64,000 nt of DNA from Isoetes taiwanensis. Taxonomy: Eukaryota > Streptophyta > Lycopodiopsida > Isoetales > Isoetaceae. Numbering within the stretch: position 1 is the first letter of the stretch; every line of letters begins with the position of its first letter. This document shows, piece by piece, positions 31,843 to 44,766 of the stretch. The notes beneath the pieces were generated by a model. That model had not been told where the DNA came from, searched no databases, and saw only the letters and a program-made list of their open reading frames with translations. The stretch covers positions 624,187 to 688,186 of the forward strand of contig JAJEKV010000110.1 in NCBI GenBank assembly GCA_021234155.1, written 5' to 3'. The position numbers were made by a program, and so were the translations under genes.

Positions 31843-32845
31843 AAAGCTTTTGGAGAACTCAGCTTGCCAATCAATATAAGTTGCTTGAAGTAGTAACTAC
31901 TCGAAAGCAAAGAAGACATTGAAGACAGACTACCAAGCTCAACAATAAACACAGGTCATATAGAGTAAAAAACAAGCTGCGTGCCAAAAAGGGATTGGAT
32001 TTCTAGACATATATAATTGAGAGTATAATTTTTTATTTCTATTTGGATTTCTATAAGCCAGATAGATTTTGATTAGAGCAAGCCTCTCAAAAATGTATCT
32101 CTGACCAGGTCAATTTTTTGTCAATATCCCTGGTAGAGAGTCAATTTTTCTAACTTGAGAAAGGTAACTTCTTTTTGGGATTTGATGCTTGAATCCCTCT
32201 CTAGAATGTCTGCACACAATGTTCAAGAATGCTTTTTGCAAAAAGATATACAACTTTTTTGGAATTTTGATTTTTGGTTTGACTGCCTGTCACAGACTAA
32301 GAACAGCAGGCAAGTCTTGGATTTGCTAGATGCTTGGGTGCATTTTTTTTGCTTTTCAGGGTCATATGAATGCTATCAATGCTTCTCTAAATGAAGAGAT
32401 GCAAATTACTCAAGCAAGATGCAAGTGTAACTAATTAAGGAAAAAATAATGATCTGGTTGTGCAAGCTCAAATTTCTATCAATGGATTATGCATGCACTA
32501 TAGCTATCATGAATCTACACTATATATGCTTTATGCAACAATTATGCTATCTCCTTTTTATGCTAGGATGCAAGGATTGAATGTTATACGAGTATGATAT
32601 CAAACACAAAGCCAACAGAATACTTTCACAGATTTGTCAACAAGGATTGGATTTTCATTTGATTCGGAGTCACATGGCAAGCAAATAAAGATCTCAAGCT
32701 CTAAGTCTTGGGCACAGGATCAAACAAGGTCTACAGTCAGGAAATTCTTCAAAAGTTCATCAGTAATTCATGAAAATCTGGCATATGGAAGGCTGATCCA
32801 AGCTTGAACTCTCGTAACCGGTCTTTCCCCAAAGATCTTGATGCG
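31843..32845. other. Non-coding stretch
   Basis: No supported gene. A 79-residue frame at 32155-32394 lacks recognisable features. Confidence 0.3.
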
Positions 32846-35506
32846 TTTTTTTTTTTTTTTTTTTTATAAACTGTGTCATCAATATACTAAAAGAATGGTA
32901 ATGTTACAAAGCAAGTGAGGAGGAAGAAGAACTGCCCCAAAGAGACAAATGATACCTCGACACTCCACAACACTCACGTAAAAAAATCAACTCCCTTTCA
33001 CCAGACAAACCGACCATCACCATCTACAACACCCAAGAACCCGCCAAATGGCAAACTTCCGCTCTACTAATCCCGGAACACCGTAAAGCTTTGAAATAGC
33101 TTGTACCGGTCGAGGAATCGAGAGGGCCGCAGTCGTTGAATCCCCTCGAAGATCCACAAACCGCCTTCCAAATCAGCCACACCAACCAAGCCCGCGCGAC
33201 AGATGCAAGGCTTTTGTCGCCGCAAGAGCGCCAAGCACCAGGATACACATGAAGCGCAATCGCCGCTAGTCAATCTCACCTTAAATAGAGCCCTAACCCA
33301 ATCCCAGCAGCCAAGCAAGTGAGGGCATAGAACCGCACAATGCTCCACGGTCTCATGATGAAGGCCACAACAAGGGTAGAGAGGGCTCACACCCGCCTAA
33401 ACTTACTCACAAGGGCATTCACCCACGATACATAGCCTGCACCACCGCCATTGAAGCACCTAACCTTCTAAGGTGGAGGAAGTGAGTCCATGTCCACATC
33501 CAAACCGAAAGTGCCATCGAGAACCCGGAAGTCTGCAGAGACCACTTGCCCGAAGGGGTGTGTCATGAATAGCCAAAGACCCGTAACAAGACCGCACAAA
33601 ACAAGAAGACACAACATCCCGGATGAACCTTCCAAACCTCGCACCACCACATCATCCCCGAGGGACTATAGGTATGTGTAGCGAAATACTCCCCGCCACT
33701 TGTTCCCGTGATAGCCTGGCCACACCCCTCAAAGCGAAGCTTTCTCGAAAGAATTCCCATGAAGCTAACTCGACCACCCCAATACCAATCCTCCAAGGCG
33801 AAAGCACGCAGCCGCCTCCAACGGGCCTCAAGGTGGTCCGAGAGCATGCATGCTGGGGCGCCAAGGGCAAGTCTTATTTGGCGGGGTAGAGGAACCCACA
33901 AGAAAGAAGAAGAGTGGTGATAAACCGAGGCATAATCTAGCCGGAAGAGCACACACACATGATCCCAAGCCCGCAACACCCCCGTGAGAAAAGGGGATGC
34001 ATGTGGAAAAGACCGGAGACCATACAACAAAGGCCTGTGGCAACTCCACATGCACAGACGGGCTTCCCAAATGCCACACAATGGCTAAGAGAGCACCAAC
34101 AAATACCGCACTGTGAGAAGATGCTCCATCCTCGTAATGCTCCAAACAAACTTGGAGACCAACACCTTACTATGCAAAGCCAAATCCGAATGGCCAAGCC
34201 CCCCATCCTCCCTGGGGAGACACTTCCACCAAGCCACTTTAACAACCGCCCTTCATCATCCCCCCCCACACAAAAATTTCGAACAATCTTATCCAAAGCC
34301 CCGCGCATCTTACCCTCAAGAGCTAACATCGCAGATGTTGTATACACATGAGTGCTACAAAGCACTTGACTTGGTAATAGTGATCCTACCGCCATGGACA
34401 ACTTGCTACCCTTCCACCAATTGAGGTGTTTCTCGCAAACCCCAAAAATCTCATCCCACACCTTCCCCATGAAAATATCCCTCCAAAGGGAATACCCAAT
34501 GCTTAGTACATACATTACCCCGGAAGCACCTTCCAAGGGAATAGAGCCAAACAAGGGGAGGCGGAGTCACTGGCCCATAATGCGAGCATTTGCCCCAATT
34601 CGTAAGAATGCCCGAGGCCAAGGAGAAAGTATCCAAAGAAACCCTTTACATTCTCGCAAATTCCTCTTCTCGCCACCAAGAAGAGGAAAGTGTCATCGAC
34701 GAACCGGTTAATAATCATATATCATCCCGCATCCGGCCCATCCACCACCCCTCCTCCACCGCAGCCCAAAACAATCGAGACAAAGGCCTCGCCACAATCA
34801 GAAAAACGGCGCCAAAGGGCACCCGACGCGCACTCCCCTCTACCAAGGAGAAAAAGGCGAGAGTTCACCCCCGGCACACCACCGTGAGCCCGTGGCCGAC
34901 CTATGCAGCCATGATCGTTTCTCGAAAGCGTGGACCACAACCCAACGCTAACATCATGGCAGACAAGAACTCCCAACGGACACTATCGTAAGCTTTGGCA
35001 AAGTCAAGCTTAAGATAGGCAATATCTTGACCTATTCTCCTGGCCCAATAGAGGCCCTCATAAGCTGCAGCAACATTAGTCAAAATGTTCCTCCCATGAA
35101 CAAACCCAGACTGCACCTTACTAATGGAAGAAGTCAACACCGGCTTCAACTTCTCTGCCAGGGCTTTCGCAATAATCTTGTACACAGAGGACAACAAGGA
35201 GATAGGCCTCCAATCATTAATAGTAGAAGGCTGCTTAACCTTAGGAATCAAGGAAATGCATGCGGTATTCAAGATCCTATCCATTTGAGAAGACTGCAGC
35301 AATTCAAGATACACTTGGTACACAGACTCACCAGCCCACTCCCAATAAGTCTGAAAGAATTCCACAGGGATGCCATCCAGCCCAGGACATTTATCCTTGG
35401 CCATGCACATACATGCCTCTGCTAAATCCTCTCTGGAGAGCTCCTGCTCCAAGCTCTCATGCTGGTGAGGCAGAATAGAGAATAGATGGCTTAACCCCGG
35501 GAGGTG
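32846..35506 (-). mobile_element. LINE (non-LTR retrotransposon), 3' part, interrupted by the Gypsy element
   Basis: On the minus strand it ends in a poly(A), seen as 20 T at 32846-32865. Moving upstream one meets a zinc-binding C-terminal piece (CCGLHHETVEHCAVLCPHLL, 33280-33390), then a thumb/connection piece (FGSIPLEG, LNWWKGSKLSMA, about 34300-34550). Next is the catalytic-motif relative FVDDTFLF (about 34690) and the palm/finger part at 34901-35506. Several frame changes separate these. The Gypsy insertion at 35507 cuts the RT domain. Confidence 0.85.
34901..35506 (-). pseudogene. LINE reverse transcriptase, fingers and palm
   Basis: Open frame with CPGLDGIPVEFFQTYW, ISLIPKVKQPSTINDWRPIS, QSGFVHGRNILTN and LKLDFAKAYDSVRWEFL. 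These are blocks typical of plant L1-type LINE RT up to the first catalytic Asp (LDFAKAYD). The frame continues into the Gypsy LTR to 35587, but that end is not LINE. The remaining RT (FVDD) is in another frame downstream. Confidence 0.92.
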
Positions 35507-36097
35507 TGTTAGTCCTGTGCCTCCTGGTACAGGACTATTCATGCATACGACGAACCAAGTCAAGCTCAAGGATCCACAGACAGGCACGGGTCAGTCATCC
35601 AAGGCCCAGCAGAAGACCAAGCAGCAGACCACGCAACAAAAGCCCGGTTCAAGCTACCAAGAGGCGCCACAAAAGTGATGACCACACCACCGCCGTCGTC
35701 GTCGGGCCAAGATTCTAGGCACTTCAAGAGGCACCGCCAACATTCCTGCAAATCAGGCCTCCTTCCAGGAGTCGGCACCGAGATCAGTCAGAGTGTCTAT
35801 ATTGGGCCAAAGGCCATTGTACTATATATATGAGTAGAGCTAGCACATGAGTTTGAGATGAGTTTTGAGTCTTGTCTCCCTTCAGACTTCTCTCGATTGC
35901 GAGAGCTCATGTATGTTCATCATTGATATCAAGGAAGCTTATCATTTTCCTCTCATTGTTCTCTTTAGTTCGTTTCCTTCTTCGTGTTCTTTTCTTGCAA
36001 ATCCAGCATGACATAGTCCCCCTGATTCTCCTCATTAGATCCAAGGGTCCTCCACAGAGGGTCGCCTTGCGAGTTCCCGAACCCGCAACCCAAAACA
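35507..36097 (+). repeat. 5' LTR of the Gypsy element
   Basis: TGTTAGTCC at the start and CCAAAACA at the end. A TATA box (CTATATATATGAG) lies near 35822, followed by sequence identical to the 3' LTR except for scattered changes. A candidate primer-binding site TGGCCGGGGTTCGATTCG sits 7 bp inside, at 36105-36122; the matching tRNA is not identified. Confidence 0.92.
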
Positions 36098-36749
36098 CCG
36101 CCGCTGGCCGGGGTTCGATTCGATTTTCCTTTCTTTCCGCCGCCATGTCCCGTCCGTTCTAAACTTCACGCCCGAAGAACTTTTTTTCCTGTGACGGGCG
36201 CCTCGCTTTGGAGCGCCATCATCGAAGGGAAGCTGTTCGTGACATGTATGGATACGCTTTTATGACATTGAGGGAGGCCACATTCGGTCTAGGGGTCGCC
36301 GGGCGCCACCCACCCCTCGTGTCATGTCTCGTCCAAATTCTCCGCCTCAAAGCGTGCAAACATTGCTCACACCTCGATCTCCTCATCACTATCAGAGCCC
36401 TATCCGCTCAACCTCGCACAACCTTACTTTCATACCCCGAACATGCCTTCATCCAGTAGCCTTTCCTCCATACCTCTGCCTTCACAACCATCATCTCCCT
36501 ACGGGTGGACGGGGATATCCACATGTCTCTTTTGCTCCTCCCCGGGAATTTCCTTTTCCCTACATTTCCCACCACTCTTCTGTTTACAACCTTACCCGAC
36601 CTCAAAACCAATGATCGAGCACCTCCAAAGACCTCCACCTCAGCAACCCCTTCATCGTGGTCTTTTCGTGCACCATGCCACCGCCAACTCCACCTCAATA
36701 TCCTCACTATCATGTTCCCGTCCCGGCCCAAAGACTTTTACCTCTACCT

Positions 36750-37610
36750 TTCGGACCCTTAAGCTGACTTATCCTACCTTTGGCAACACGAAAGGCAAAC
36801 CCTTAGACCAAAGTGCTCGTGCCCACATGGAAGAATTTGAGGCTCGGCTGTCGCCCGAATGGTCATGCGCAACCTCAACCGAAATTCCACATCTTTTCCC
36901 ACCACAATCGCGTGGCTCCCCTCATCAATGGCTCATGTCCAACAAAAGCCACTGAAAACAAGATTGGTCGAAATGCGAACCGCTTTTCTTTCTCACTATG
37001 GGACCACGGATGATGATCGCCTTCATCTCAAGCAACTCAATGACCTTCAACAAGAGCCCCACGAGTCTCGCCAGTGGATTTTGCGGACGACTTCACATTC
37101 TCGCCAAGAAACTCAAGGAGTACCCCACACGTGAGCCGATCTTGGTCTGGTTTCTCCAAGGACTTCCTCCAGCTATCCGACTCATGATCAATACTCATAC
37201 CAAGACCTTGGAGCAAAAGCTATCGATCTTGTCAATCACTCGACCAATGTTTCCTCCGTATGCGGGCTCTTCAGAGCTCCTTTCATTCCACCCGCCATGG
37301 TTCCCCGTGATCGCCGTTCAACCTCAATACGCCAATCCGGCAGCTAGCCAGCCGATTCGTGCCATATTCGCAAATATCCAGCCACTTGGCTTAATGAGTG
37401 CAACTCCACCAATGGCCCGCCTCATTGTAAAAGATGCAACATGTGCATCATGCCCGCCTAAGAGTGCACTCGCACTCATCCTACACCTTTCTCGCAACAA
37501 GATGGTTTATCACGTGCAAAACCACACCTCAAAGACTAATCGCAATATCGCCAGCCCACCACTGCAGACGCAACCCAATCAACACTATCGCCAATGAGCA
37601 ACAACGGGAC
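36750..37610 (+). pseudogene. Gypsy gag remnant with zinc-knuckle relic
   Basis: Across two frames one can read LTYPTFGN, then HYGTTDDDRLHLKQLNDL, GFCGRLHILAKKLKEYPTRE, FLQGLPPAIRLMI, the capsid-type retrotransposon gag pattern. A Cys/His cluster (HCKRCNMCIMPA, then ECTRTHPT) near 37425-37490 looks like a damaged zinc knuckle. Frameshifts near 37070 and an in-frame stop show that it is not functional. Confidence 0.8.
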
Positions 37611-38469
37611 CCAACCCACGCCCTCCTTTTGATCCTTCAAAGCTCGTTATCACCGCCAAGAATGGGGTCATACCACCACCACGTGTCCTCAACTTCCACA
37701 AGTTCAAAAAATTCGGCACAAATCGACCACATCGGGTCCGCCTCATGGCTTACCAACTCGATTGCTAATGGCAAACAAGGCCCGCATCCCGTTCTTCTGA
37801 AGCCACCTCGCCTCAACAATCACGCTTATCAAACAGCCTCCCCGCCAATCAACCTCGATGGATCAACAAGCACATGAAGAAATTTTTCGTGCTTAATCCT
37901 CCAGTCCAAACCCATCAAATTGGGTTGGTTTGGTTTCACGCCGCACTGTATGCCACGCCCCTTAACCATTATTCCTAATGGCACGCGAACCCGCCTTTGT
38001 CGCTTCGACACCATTCCTCATGACGGCTAAAAAAAGGTTCACTTTGCACCGACTTTGAGAAACTCATGCCGCATGTTATGCCTAAAGTTCGCCAAAGCAT
38101 TTTGAACCTCATGCAAGCCGCTGAAGGTCGCGACGCTGGCTAATGTTCATGCCACCACTAGAGCTCAACAAAGACAAGAAGCACCTTCCACGCCTCAACC
38201 TCCACGCCTCGACATATCCAAATATAGTCGCCGAGGTTGACCTACTCAAAGAAGTTGCCGCTTCATTACCACGCACTCCAACACCGTGGATCCAAAATGA
38301 TCCTTTTTCTCATGTGCCTCGAACTCCAAGAGGAGCTAGCCAAAATCAAAATTCCTTTAAGCTTGGCCACCATTTTGAAACTCGTCCCCGCTTCAAGGAC
38401 CGCTTACCACTCCCCGACCGCTTTTGGTTGGGCTGTTGCTACCTCTACTCCCACGGTACATGCCACTGG

Positions 38470-38700
38470 GCAATCAACAAGTCAATCATGTTCAAATTGA
38501 CGGAGGTAGCGCCAATCTCATCACGGATAAACTCCGCAAAACAAATGGGCATCAAACAACTCTATCGCGTCCCATATGACATCAAATTGGCCAATGGCCA
38601 TATCACGAGACCTCAAGGCGCCACGCCTCTTCTTCACATCAACATTGGTGATCTCCGATTCCCCTTGAATTTGGTGTTTGGAAGGCTGGAGAAGATCCAG
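38470..38700 (+). pseudogene. Gypsy aspartic protease remnant
   Basis: Reads VQIDGGSANLITDKL, with DGGS at the position of the usual DTGA/DSGA active site. After a frame change it reads YRVPYDIKLANGHI and LLHINIGDLRFPLNLVFG, which fits a retropepsin C-terminal half. The unusual DGGS may be a lineage feature or a mutation. Confidence 0.6.
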
Positions 38701-39359
38701 TGATTATGAAATGTTGGTCGCTGCGACCTTTTCTCCGCCAGCCAAGAGTATCCATTATCGGGCCACGGACGCTTAATCACGATGGTCACCTCAATGCTAC
38801 CATGGACTTGAAACAGTGCAAAATCATTTCCGCCGACAATGCAACCCTCTCCCGACACCGATCGATTCCCGAGGACGCCTAAAATATCTATCGTTCAGCT
38901 CCACCGCGAAGTCGCCTCATCCTACCCCCCGGTATGCCGATCCTTGGGGAGAAATGACCTTGATCGTGACCAGCTATGGCTGCTTTGCTTGACCCTTACC
39001 CGCTCCTTGCAATCGAATTCAACGGGTTGATCACTTTTCCGATGTGGAATCTCCGCAGCCCCGTGATGTCCACGCCGTCATGAAGCAACCTCTCGCTGAT
39101 GAAACCGCAAGAACCTCTTTTTCACCACGCAGAGTGCCACGATCCCGTTATATGCTTCAACCTCCCCGCACACATTGTCCAGACACGTAAGGATAATTCC
39201 CATATTCGACTCAAGTCGGTGATCGCGGACGTAGGGCAACAATCACCCTCGGCCCGCCTTTTGCCGCCAATCTTCCAACCCCTATCGCATCGTAGGGCAA
39301 AGCCACGCTTTTCAAAAGTTCAAACACATTTTCACCGAGCTACAGAGATCTTCTGGGAA

Positions 39360-40235
39360 TCAACAAAGCCTTGGGGAACTCACCATTCCTACCAAATCGA
39401 TGCACGCCCAAAGATAGCAACGACAGCATCGCCAACCCCACTACCGCGGATCGCCAAGGCGGAAATTGACAAACTCCTTTGCCGCAGTTTGATCTATGAG
39501 GTCAAACATTCAATGGGTGAGCCCCATCGCCATTGCACTCAAACACAATGGTAAGATCCGCGATTGCGGACTACCGAAAACTCAATCAGCCACGAGCGGA
39601 TCATTTTCCACTTCCCTTCACGCACTGTGTTCTCGAAGAGGTCAGCCGACATGAGATGTACCCTTCATGGATGGTTTTTTCCGCTACAATCGATCTCAAT
39701 CAAAGAATCTGATCAACTCAAGACTACTTTCACTAATTCGGGGGCACTTTTGCCTACAAGGTGGTTCCTTTGGCTTATCAAACTCTCCATCCACGCTTTC
39801 AACGATCATGCTCTCGCCATGATTTTATGAAGGAAAATCCCTTCTACAAATTTTTTCAAGATGACTTCTCTCGCCTACAGCCCATGGCTGACCATTTGGA
39901 TAAATTGAACTCGCCTTTTCGTAAATGTGATGCGTCCGGATTAGTCTCAACCCGAGAAATGCACCTTTTGTGTCACCTCGTGTGTTTTGTTAGGGACACG
40001 CTTGTCACCAAGCAGTATCACCACGATCCTCGCCAAAATCAGTTGTGTGCTCAAAGCTCAAGCACCAGCCAATATCAAGGAGACACGCCTTTCCTCGGTA
40101 AGGTCAATTATTACTCCACCTTCATTCCCCGACTAGCGCCCATTGCATCCCATTCATAAACTCGCTGGGTGATGAATCCACCTGGGCTTGAATTCCCAAA
40201 GCGGATGTCGCTTTCCAACAAATTGAAGCTTTTTG
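39360..40235 (+). pseudogene. Gypsy reverse transcriptase remnant
   Basis: Pieces in several frames: EIDKLLCRSLIYEVKHS, WVSPIAIALKHNGKIR, a DYRKLNQ block, then FFQDDFSRL (the catalytic YxDD region, here FQDD) and HLDKLNSPFRKC. The segment FLGKVNYYSTFIPRLAPIAS follows. This order is standard Gypsy RT and connection. Indels at roughly every 50-150 bases break it. Confidence 0.85.
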
Positions 40236-40900
40236 CTTACTCTACATCATCACAAGAGCACACCTTTACTATCCTCAAGGCAATGGTTTGGCCGAAGCAC
40301 TAACAAAACTCGTCACAATTTCAAGAAAATTTGTGACGCTTTCTCGACCGACCGGGCAAAATAAGCTTCCTATCGTTTCTTTGGGCTTACAATACTTGTT
40401 TCAAAATAGCTACGTGTCACACTCTTTTCAAATTGGTTTATGGTCAAGAAGCTCTCATGCCGCTTTGAATACATCCTTCCAACACTGCTTTCAACCGGCA
40501 CGCCTATAATCCGGCCACCGACTCAAAGAAAGGGTCTATCAATTGGAACAGCTTGGATGAACTTCGACGGATGCTTATATTCGTGTTCTTCATGGACAAC
40601 GGTTGCAAAAATCTCTACATGACAAACGCCCCAAGATAAAACATTCCAAGAAGGAGATTTGGTTCTTCTTTTATGATTCCCAGCACAAAAATTTTCCTGT
40701 AAGCTTAAGTTTCATGGCTTGGCCCTTATCACATTGTTCAAGTGGTTCAACCCAAATTTTCCAAATTGGCCGAGTTAGATGGAACTCCATTACCTACATC
40801 GTTAATGGCTTTCGCCAAAATATTTCATACCACAAAGAAGTGAAAATCAACAAACGATACAGTACCAAGACGCAAAACACAAATGATAGTGACTAAAACG
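40236..40900 (+). pseudogene. Gypsy integrase C-terminal remnant; RNase H and integrase core missing
   Basis: Only about 30 bases after the RT connection (FQQIEAF) the sequence reads HLYYPQGNGLAEALTKL, which belongs near the end of the integrase core. RNase H, the zinc finger and the first two catalytic Asp of the DDE set are absent: roughly 1 kb is deleted. The tail GPYHIVQVVQPKF and a DGTPL / VNGF stretch close pol. Confidence 0.75.
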
Positions 40901-43900
40901 GGCGGATATTATATTATAGGTGGACATTTTACAAAATGTAGGCACAAACCCCGCTTATTTCCGCTTATGGGCACCGCCTTATATACAAAAACGGCTCGTG
41001 AGCCCTATCTACTAACAACCTCGTAAGAAAAATCCTCTACCCTGTTCGAGCAAAGGTGATGCGAGGAGGTGGTAGAGGTTCTCGCCAGTGGTCCCAAAAT
41101 AAGGTGCGAATCCACCTCCATCCCGCTGGTCTTAGGATCGGGATGTTCAGCCATCCCCCCGACACCAGCCATCCATTCTCAAAGCCAATGATTGTGGCAG
41201 CGCCACAGAGGTCCGCATAATCCATCTTGCGTAATCCACTCCCCGACAGCTTAGTGGGCATAGTGCGCCTGCTCAAAACCAAAGAAGAAATTATGCCGAA
41301 GCCATCTGATGTCTTCGCTTCACTCCCGCCTGCCTTATATAGCCAACCGAGAACTCCTTGTCGACGTGGACCAATAAAAACTCGCCAACGTTTTGCAATG
41401 CAAGGTCGTTTTAAATGAGAATCTTTTCTCCCCGCCGATATATCTAGCCATGGTACCTTCTCGACACATTCGCTTTTAATGATATCCCACTTCGAAGTTG
41501 CCAAAGATTAAATGCCATTCCTTCTTTTCATAATTCGCCGAACATTAATGTGTGTCCTTTGGCCACCATTACATCCGATCATGTTTCACGCTTCATCTCC
41601 ATCGCTTCATTATTCTTTGTTGTTCGGGACTTAGCCAAATTTTTGCTTCAATCGCCTTTGGCATCTTTTTGACACTGCACTATCAACGTTGCAGCCTTCG
41701 CCTCATCATGCCTTCTTCGATTCATTTGCGCTTTAAACCTTTTTTTCGCCTCTTCATACTTCGCCCTCCTCGCTTCTCCGCCTCCGCCTTTGCGTAAAGA
41801 CTGCCTTTCTCTTTTTGCCATGGCTGCCCTCTAAACTTTCTACACTTCAAGCTTCCCTCCAAGGATGCGACTTTTCGGTCTCAGGTTTTTCGACGCCCAC
41901 CTTTCGCGAGGCCCTTCTTTGTTGGTCCGAATGGAAGTTAAGTGAACGCCACAAGCTTTACGACTTTTCACAAATGGAGCTCCTGCCCCAAACCGGCCGC
42001 GAATTACAAGCTAGCTCATCGCCACATTGTCAACAGCCGAAGGATTTAAGCTAAGGGGTCGATGGCACCACCATTTTACTTACTCAAAGATTTGATTTCT
42101 GAGGTATTCCGCATCCCTTTGCAAAAACTTTCGCCTCTTTGGCCGCTTTACAGATATGGACGCTACTCGCTTTGGAGCTCCCGCTATCAAGCCAACCAAA
42201 GATCGCCACCAATATTGCCAAACCACATGAGACTTTTGTGAAGTTTCGTATGAAATTGCTTGGGCATTCCATTAAGAACACCCACATCAATAAGCCGCTT
42301 TTATAATATGGTCATCACCGCCATCCACTCCACTCTCCATGTTGATTGGCCACGCTCTTATTTTCCATCTTTCTTTCAAGAAGTAGACCCGATCGTATAA
42401 GCCCGAATATCCGCGGTGGCCATCAGCCCTCATTCGCCATTACCTTCCTCGTTTGCAAGCCCTTTCCACTTCCCATACCTCCACTCACCGGCCGATTCCC
42501 GCCAAACCCAACAGTCGTACTCTTCACGCCGCACTTCCTCGTCCCGCTCAACACCGCACCACGATGTCACTGATCCTTTTCTTCCTCTCAAGCCAAGCCT
42601 TCAAATTCCCGCCATCCCTCAACAATCTCGCATAAGGCAGCAATGGTGGCCCTCCACCTCCACATCCTCGAGCTCCCTGCACAAATACCAAAGAAGATGT
42701 TCAAACCGCCGCCATGCAGCTACAAGCATCACAGAGGCTCTCATGAATGGTGTTCAGCGCCCCCCGAGGCTTCCGGGCTGTCGCTCAAAGAGACCTTCAA
42801 GCCGCCACGCCCATGTTCAAACTTTGAGGCCCAACTTCAAGACAAGCACGCTGCTCTATTACAGCCCGTATAGATCTCACAAGTGCTCAGATCGCACCAG
42901 CCTACTTACATACATCAAGAGTGCTCAGCCCAAACCCAAATTCAGACTTATTGGAACGTAACATGTCCAAAGATACCCTCCCCGGTGAAAAAGGAGAAAG
43001 ACATTGCTAAGCTCGACACCTTGTACCGAGCTTTGTGACAATTACAAGATTCGTTCAAAACCTCACCGAAAGCGGACGCCGACTCACCTCCCCCTTGAAG
43101 CTCAGCCTTTCCACGCCACTCATCGCTTAACGCCCCTCCGCACTCAGCTTTTTGAGGCTCGTAAACAAAGGTCATCGATGACGCCGAGATTGCCACGCCG
43201 CCCATACCCTGGGCAATCCTCTTCACATGCCATGATTCCTCGTAAACGGTCCGGAGATCAGTCCCGCCTTTGTTAGAAAAGGAGCATCGAATGCGGACCT
43301 TGAACATCAGCTCCAAAGAAGCGCTCAATCACCGAGGAAGCCCAAAACAAACAGAGGGATATCTTGACATTGCTACAAACATCCCGGTGGACTTCTCTAC
43401 TCCTTCCAAATTATCTTGACTATGTGGTGGCCCGACGGCAGACTCTTTCTTTGAAGTGGTACGCTGCCAATGGCAATGTTCATCAACAGCCCACTCACAA
43501 GTGTGGGCTTCCTTCGATCCGGCCGATCTTTCTATAGAAGACAAGGGTTTATTTTGTGCACTCTTAGTCTTTTGATCAGCTCACCGTTGAAGACCCCGAA
43601 TTAGTCATCTTCCGAAAGTTGTTCACCAATGGCTTATGTTTTTCATGACTTCTACCGGGCGGATCTCCGTGATAAATTCCTGATGAGGCCCATCGTGGCT
43701 TTTAGAGGCAACTCCAATGTCGCTTGGTTGTTATCAGCAACCAACAAATATTTCAAGGATCCCGCCGGGCCTCGACTTTTGAACAGAGTACATGCCCGAA
43801 CTCGCTCAAAGACTTACCTCTCGTGGGCGTTGAAACGTTGGAACAGTAAACAAAAAAATCGGGCGCACGATGATCTTGAGTTTGCCCAGATTTATATGCA

Positions 43901-44755
43901 AAGACTTGGGAGGCTACAATCAACTCCGTGGGCTTCTCGAAAGCAAGACCATCCCCACGGGTTGGGTCAATCCTCCCCGCCTATCAATTACTCTCTAATT
44001 CGTAATGGGACCATTGGTGTCGCGGTTTTGATCAAAATCTTGTTCAAGCATTTAGGACATGGCTCTCAACCCACGCACCCGCATGCTTCCTCTCCATATG
44101 CTTCCTTAGGAGCCCCTCCCCGCCCCATGGTTCCTTTCTTCGACCGGGCGCCTTCCCTTTTGGACGGCTAGTCATGGATGGCCACGCCGGGTCGACTCGG
44201 CCGACTCTCCACGGATCTCGTGGGATCCCCGATTTGTCGACGCCCAATTGGGAGGATAATGCCACTTTGGAAACTACTGAAAATTGATTTATATCTAAAT
44301 GAGCGTGGTTGGCAAAAGTCCGGCTGATGCCTTGCATGGTCTTGATACCTTTCTTTGGCAAAGATGTCGCCACCTCACCGCACCCTTTCACCACCGCTGC
44401 TAGTTTCGTGGTTTCCTCAAATGCATCCCGCCAGCCTTTTAAATCGGCAAATAGTTCAATCTTTTCACCGCAATCCCAATGCCGCCACAAGGCCTTTCGG
44501 CCTCCAAACCTCGCTTCATGGAGTGCCAAGATGTTCCTTCTGGCCTATGCCGCCTCGAAGACATGGTGCGCCTCACTTCCTGATTGAGGCCCATCCGCCC
44601 TAGGGCCTCAACACCCCTCGACGCTTTTCAAACACGCCAGACCTCATTGCTTCATTACCATAATGGCGCCTCGACTCATTCCCTTGAGGATCACTTTCCA
44701 CCGGCTGGTTTCCCCGCCTCTAAGCACTTCCTCCTTTTCTTCGACCGAAAAGTCA
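40901..44755 (+). other. Long unassigned region between pol and 3' LTR of the Gypsy element
   Basis: 3.8 kb, GC-rich and compositionally like gag-pol. The plus strand has many short frames (e.g. 43629-44171, 180 residues) with no motif I recognise. The minus-strand frame 41037-41504 is probably a shadow. In Athila/Tat-type elements this position holds env-like or other extra ORFs. Here the same heavy indel load as in pol could hide one. Confidence 0.5.
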
Positions 44756-44766
44756 TTTGGTGGGGA
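44756..44766 (+). other. Polypurine tract of the Gypsy element
   Basis: GGTGGGGAG-type purine run directly before the 3' LTR. Confidence 0.75.

Noticed and set aside
36105-36122. tRNA gene suggested by GGTTCGATTC
   Set aside because: Only one tRNA-like box; it lies just inside the Gypsy LTR, where a primer-binding site is expected.
41037-41504. 155-residue minus-strand frame within the Gypsy element
   Set aside because: No motif, opposite to element direction, in GC-rich DNA where open antisense frames are frequent.
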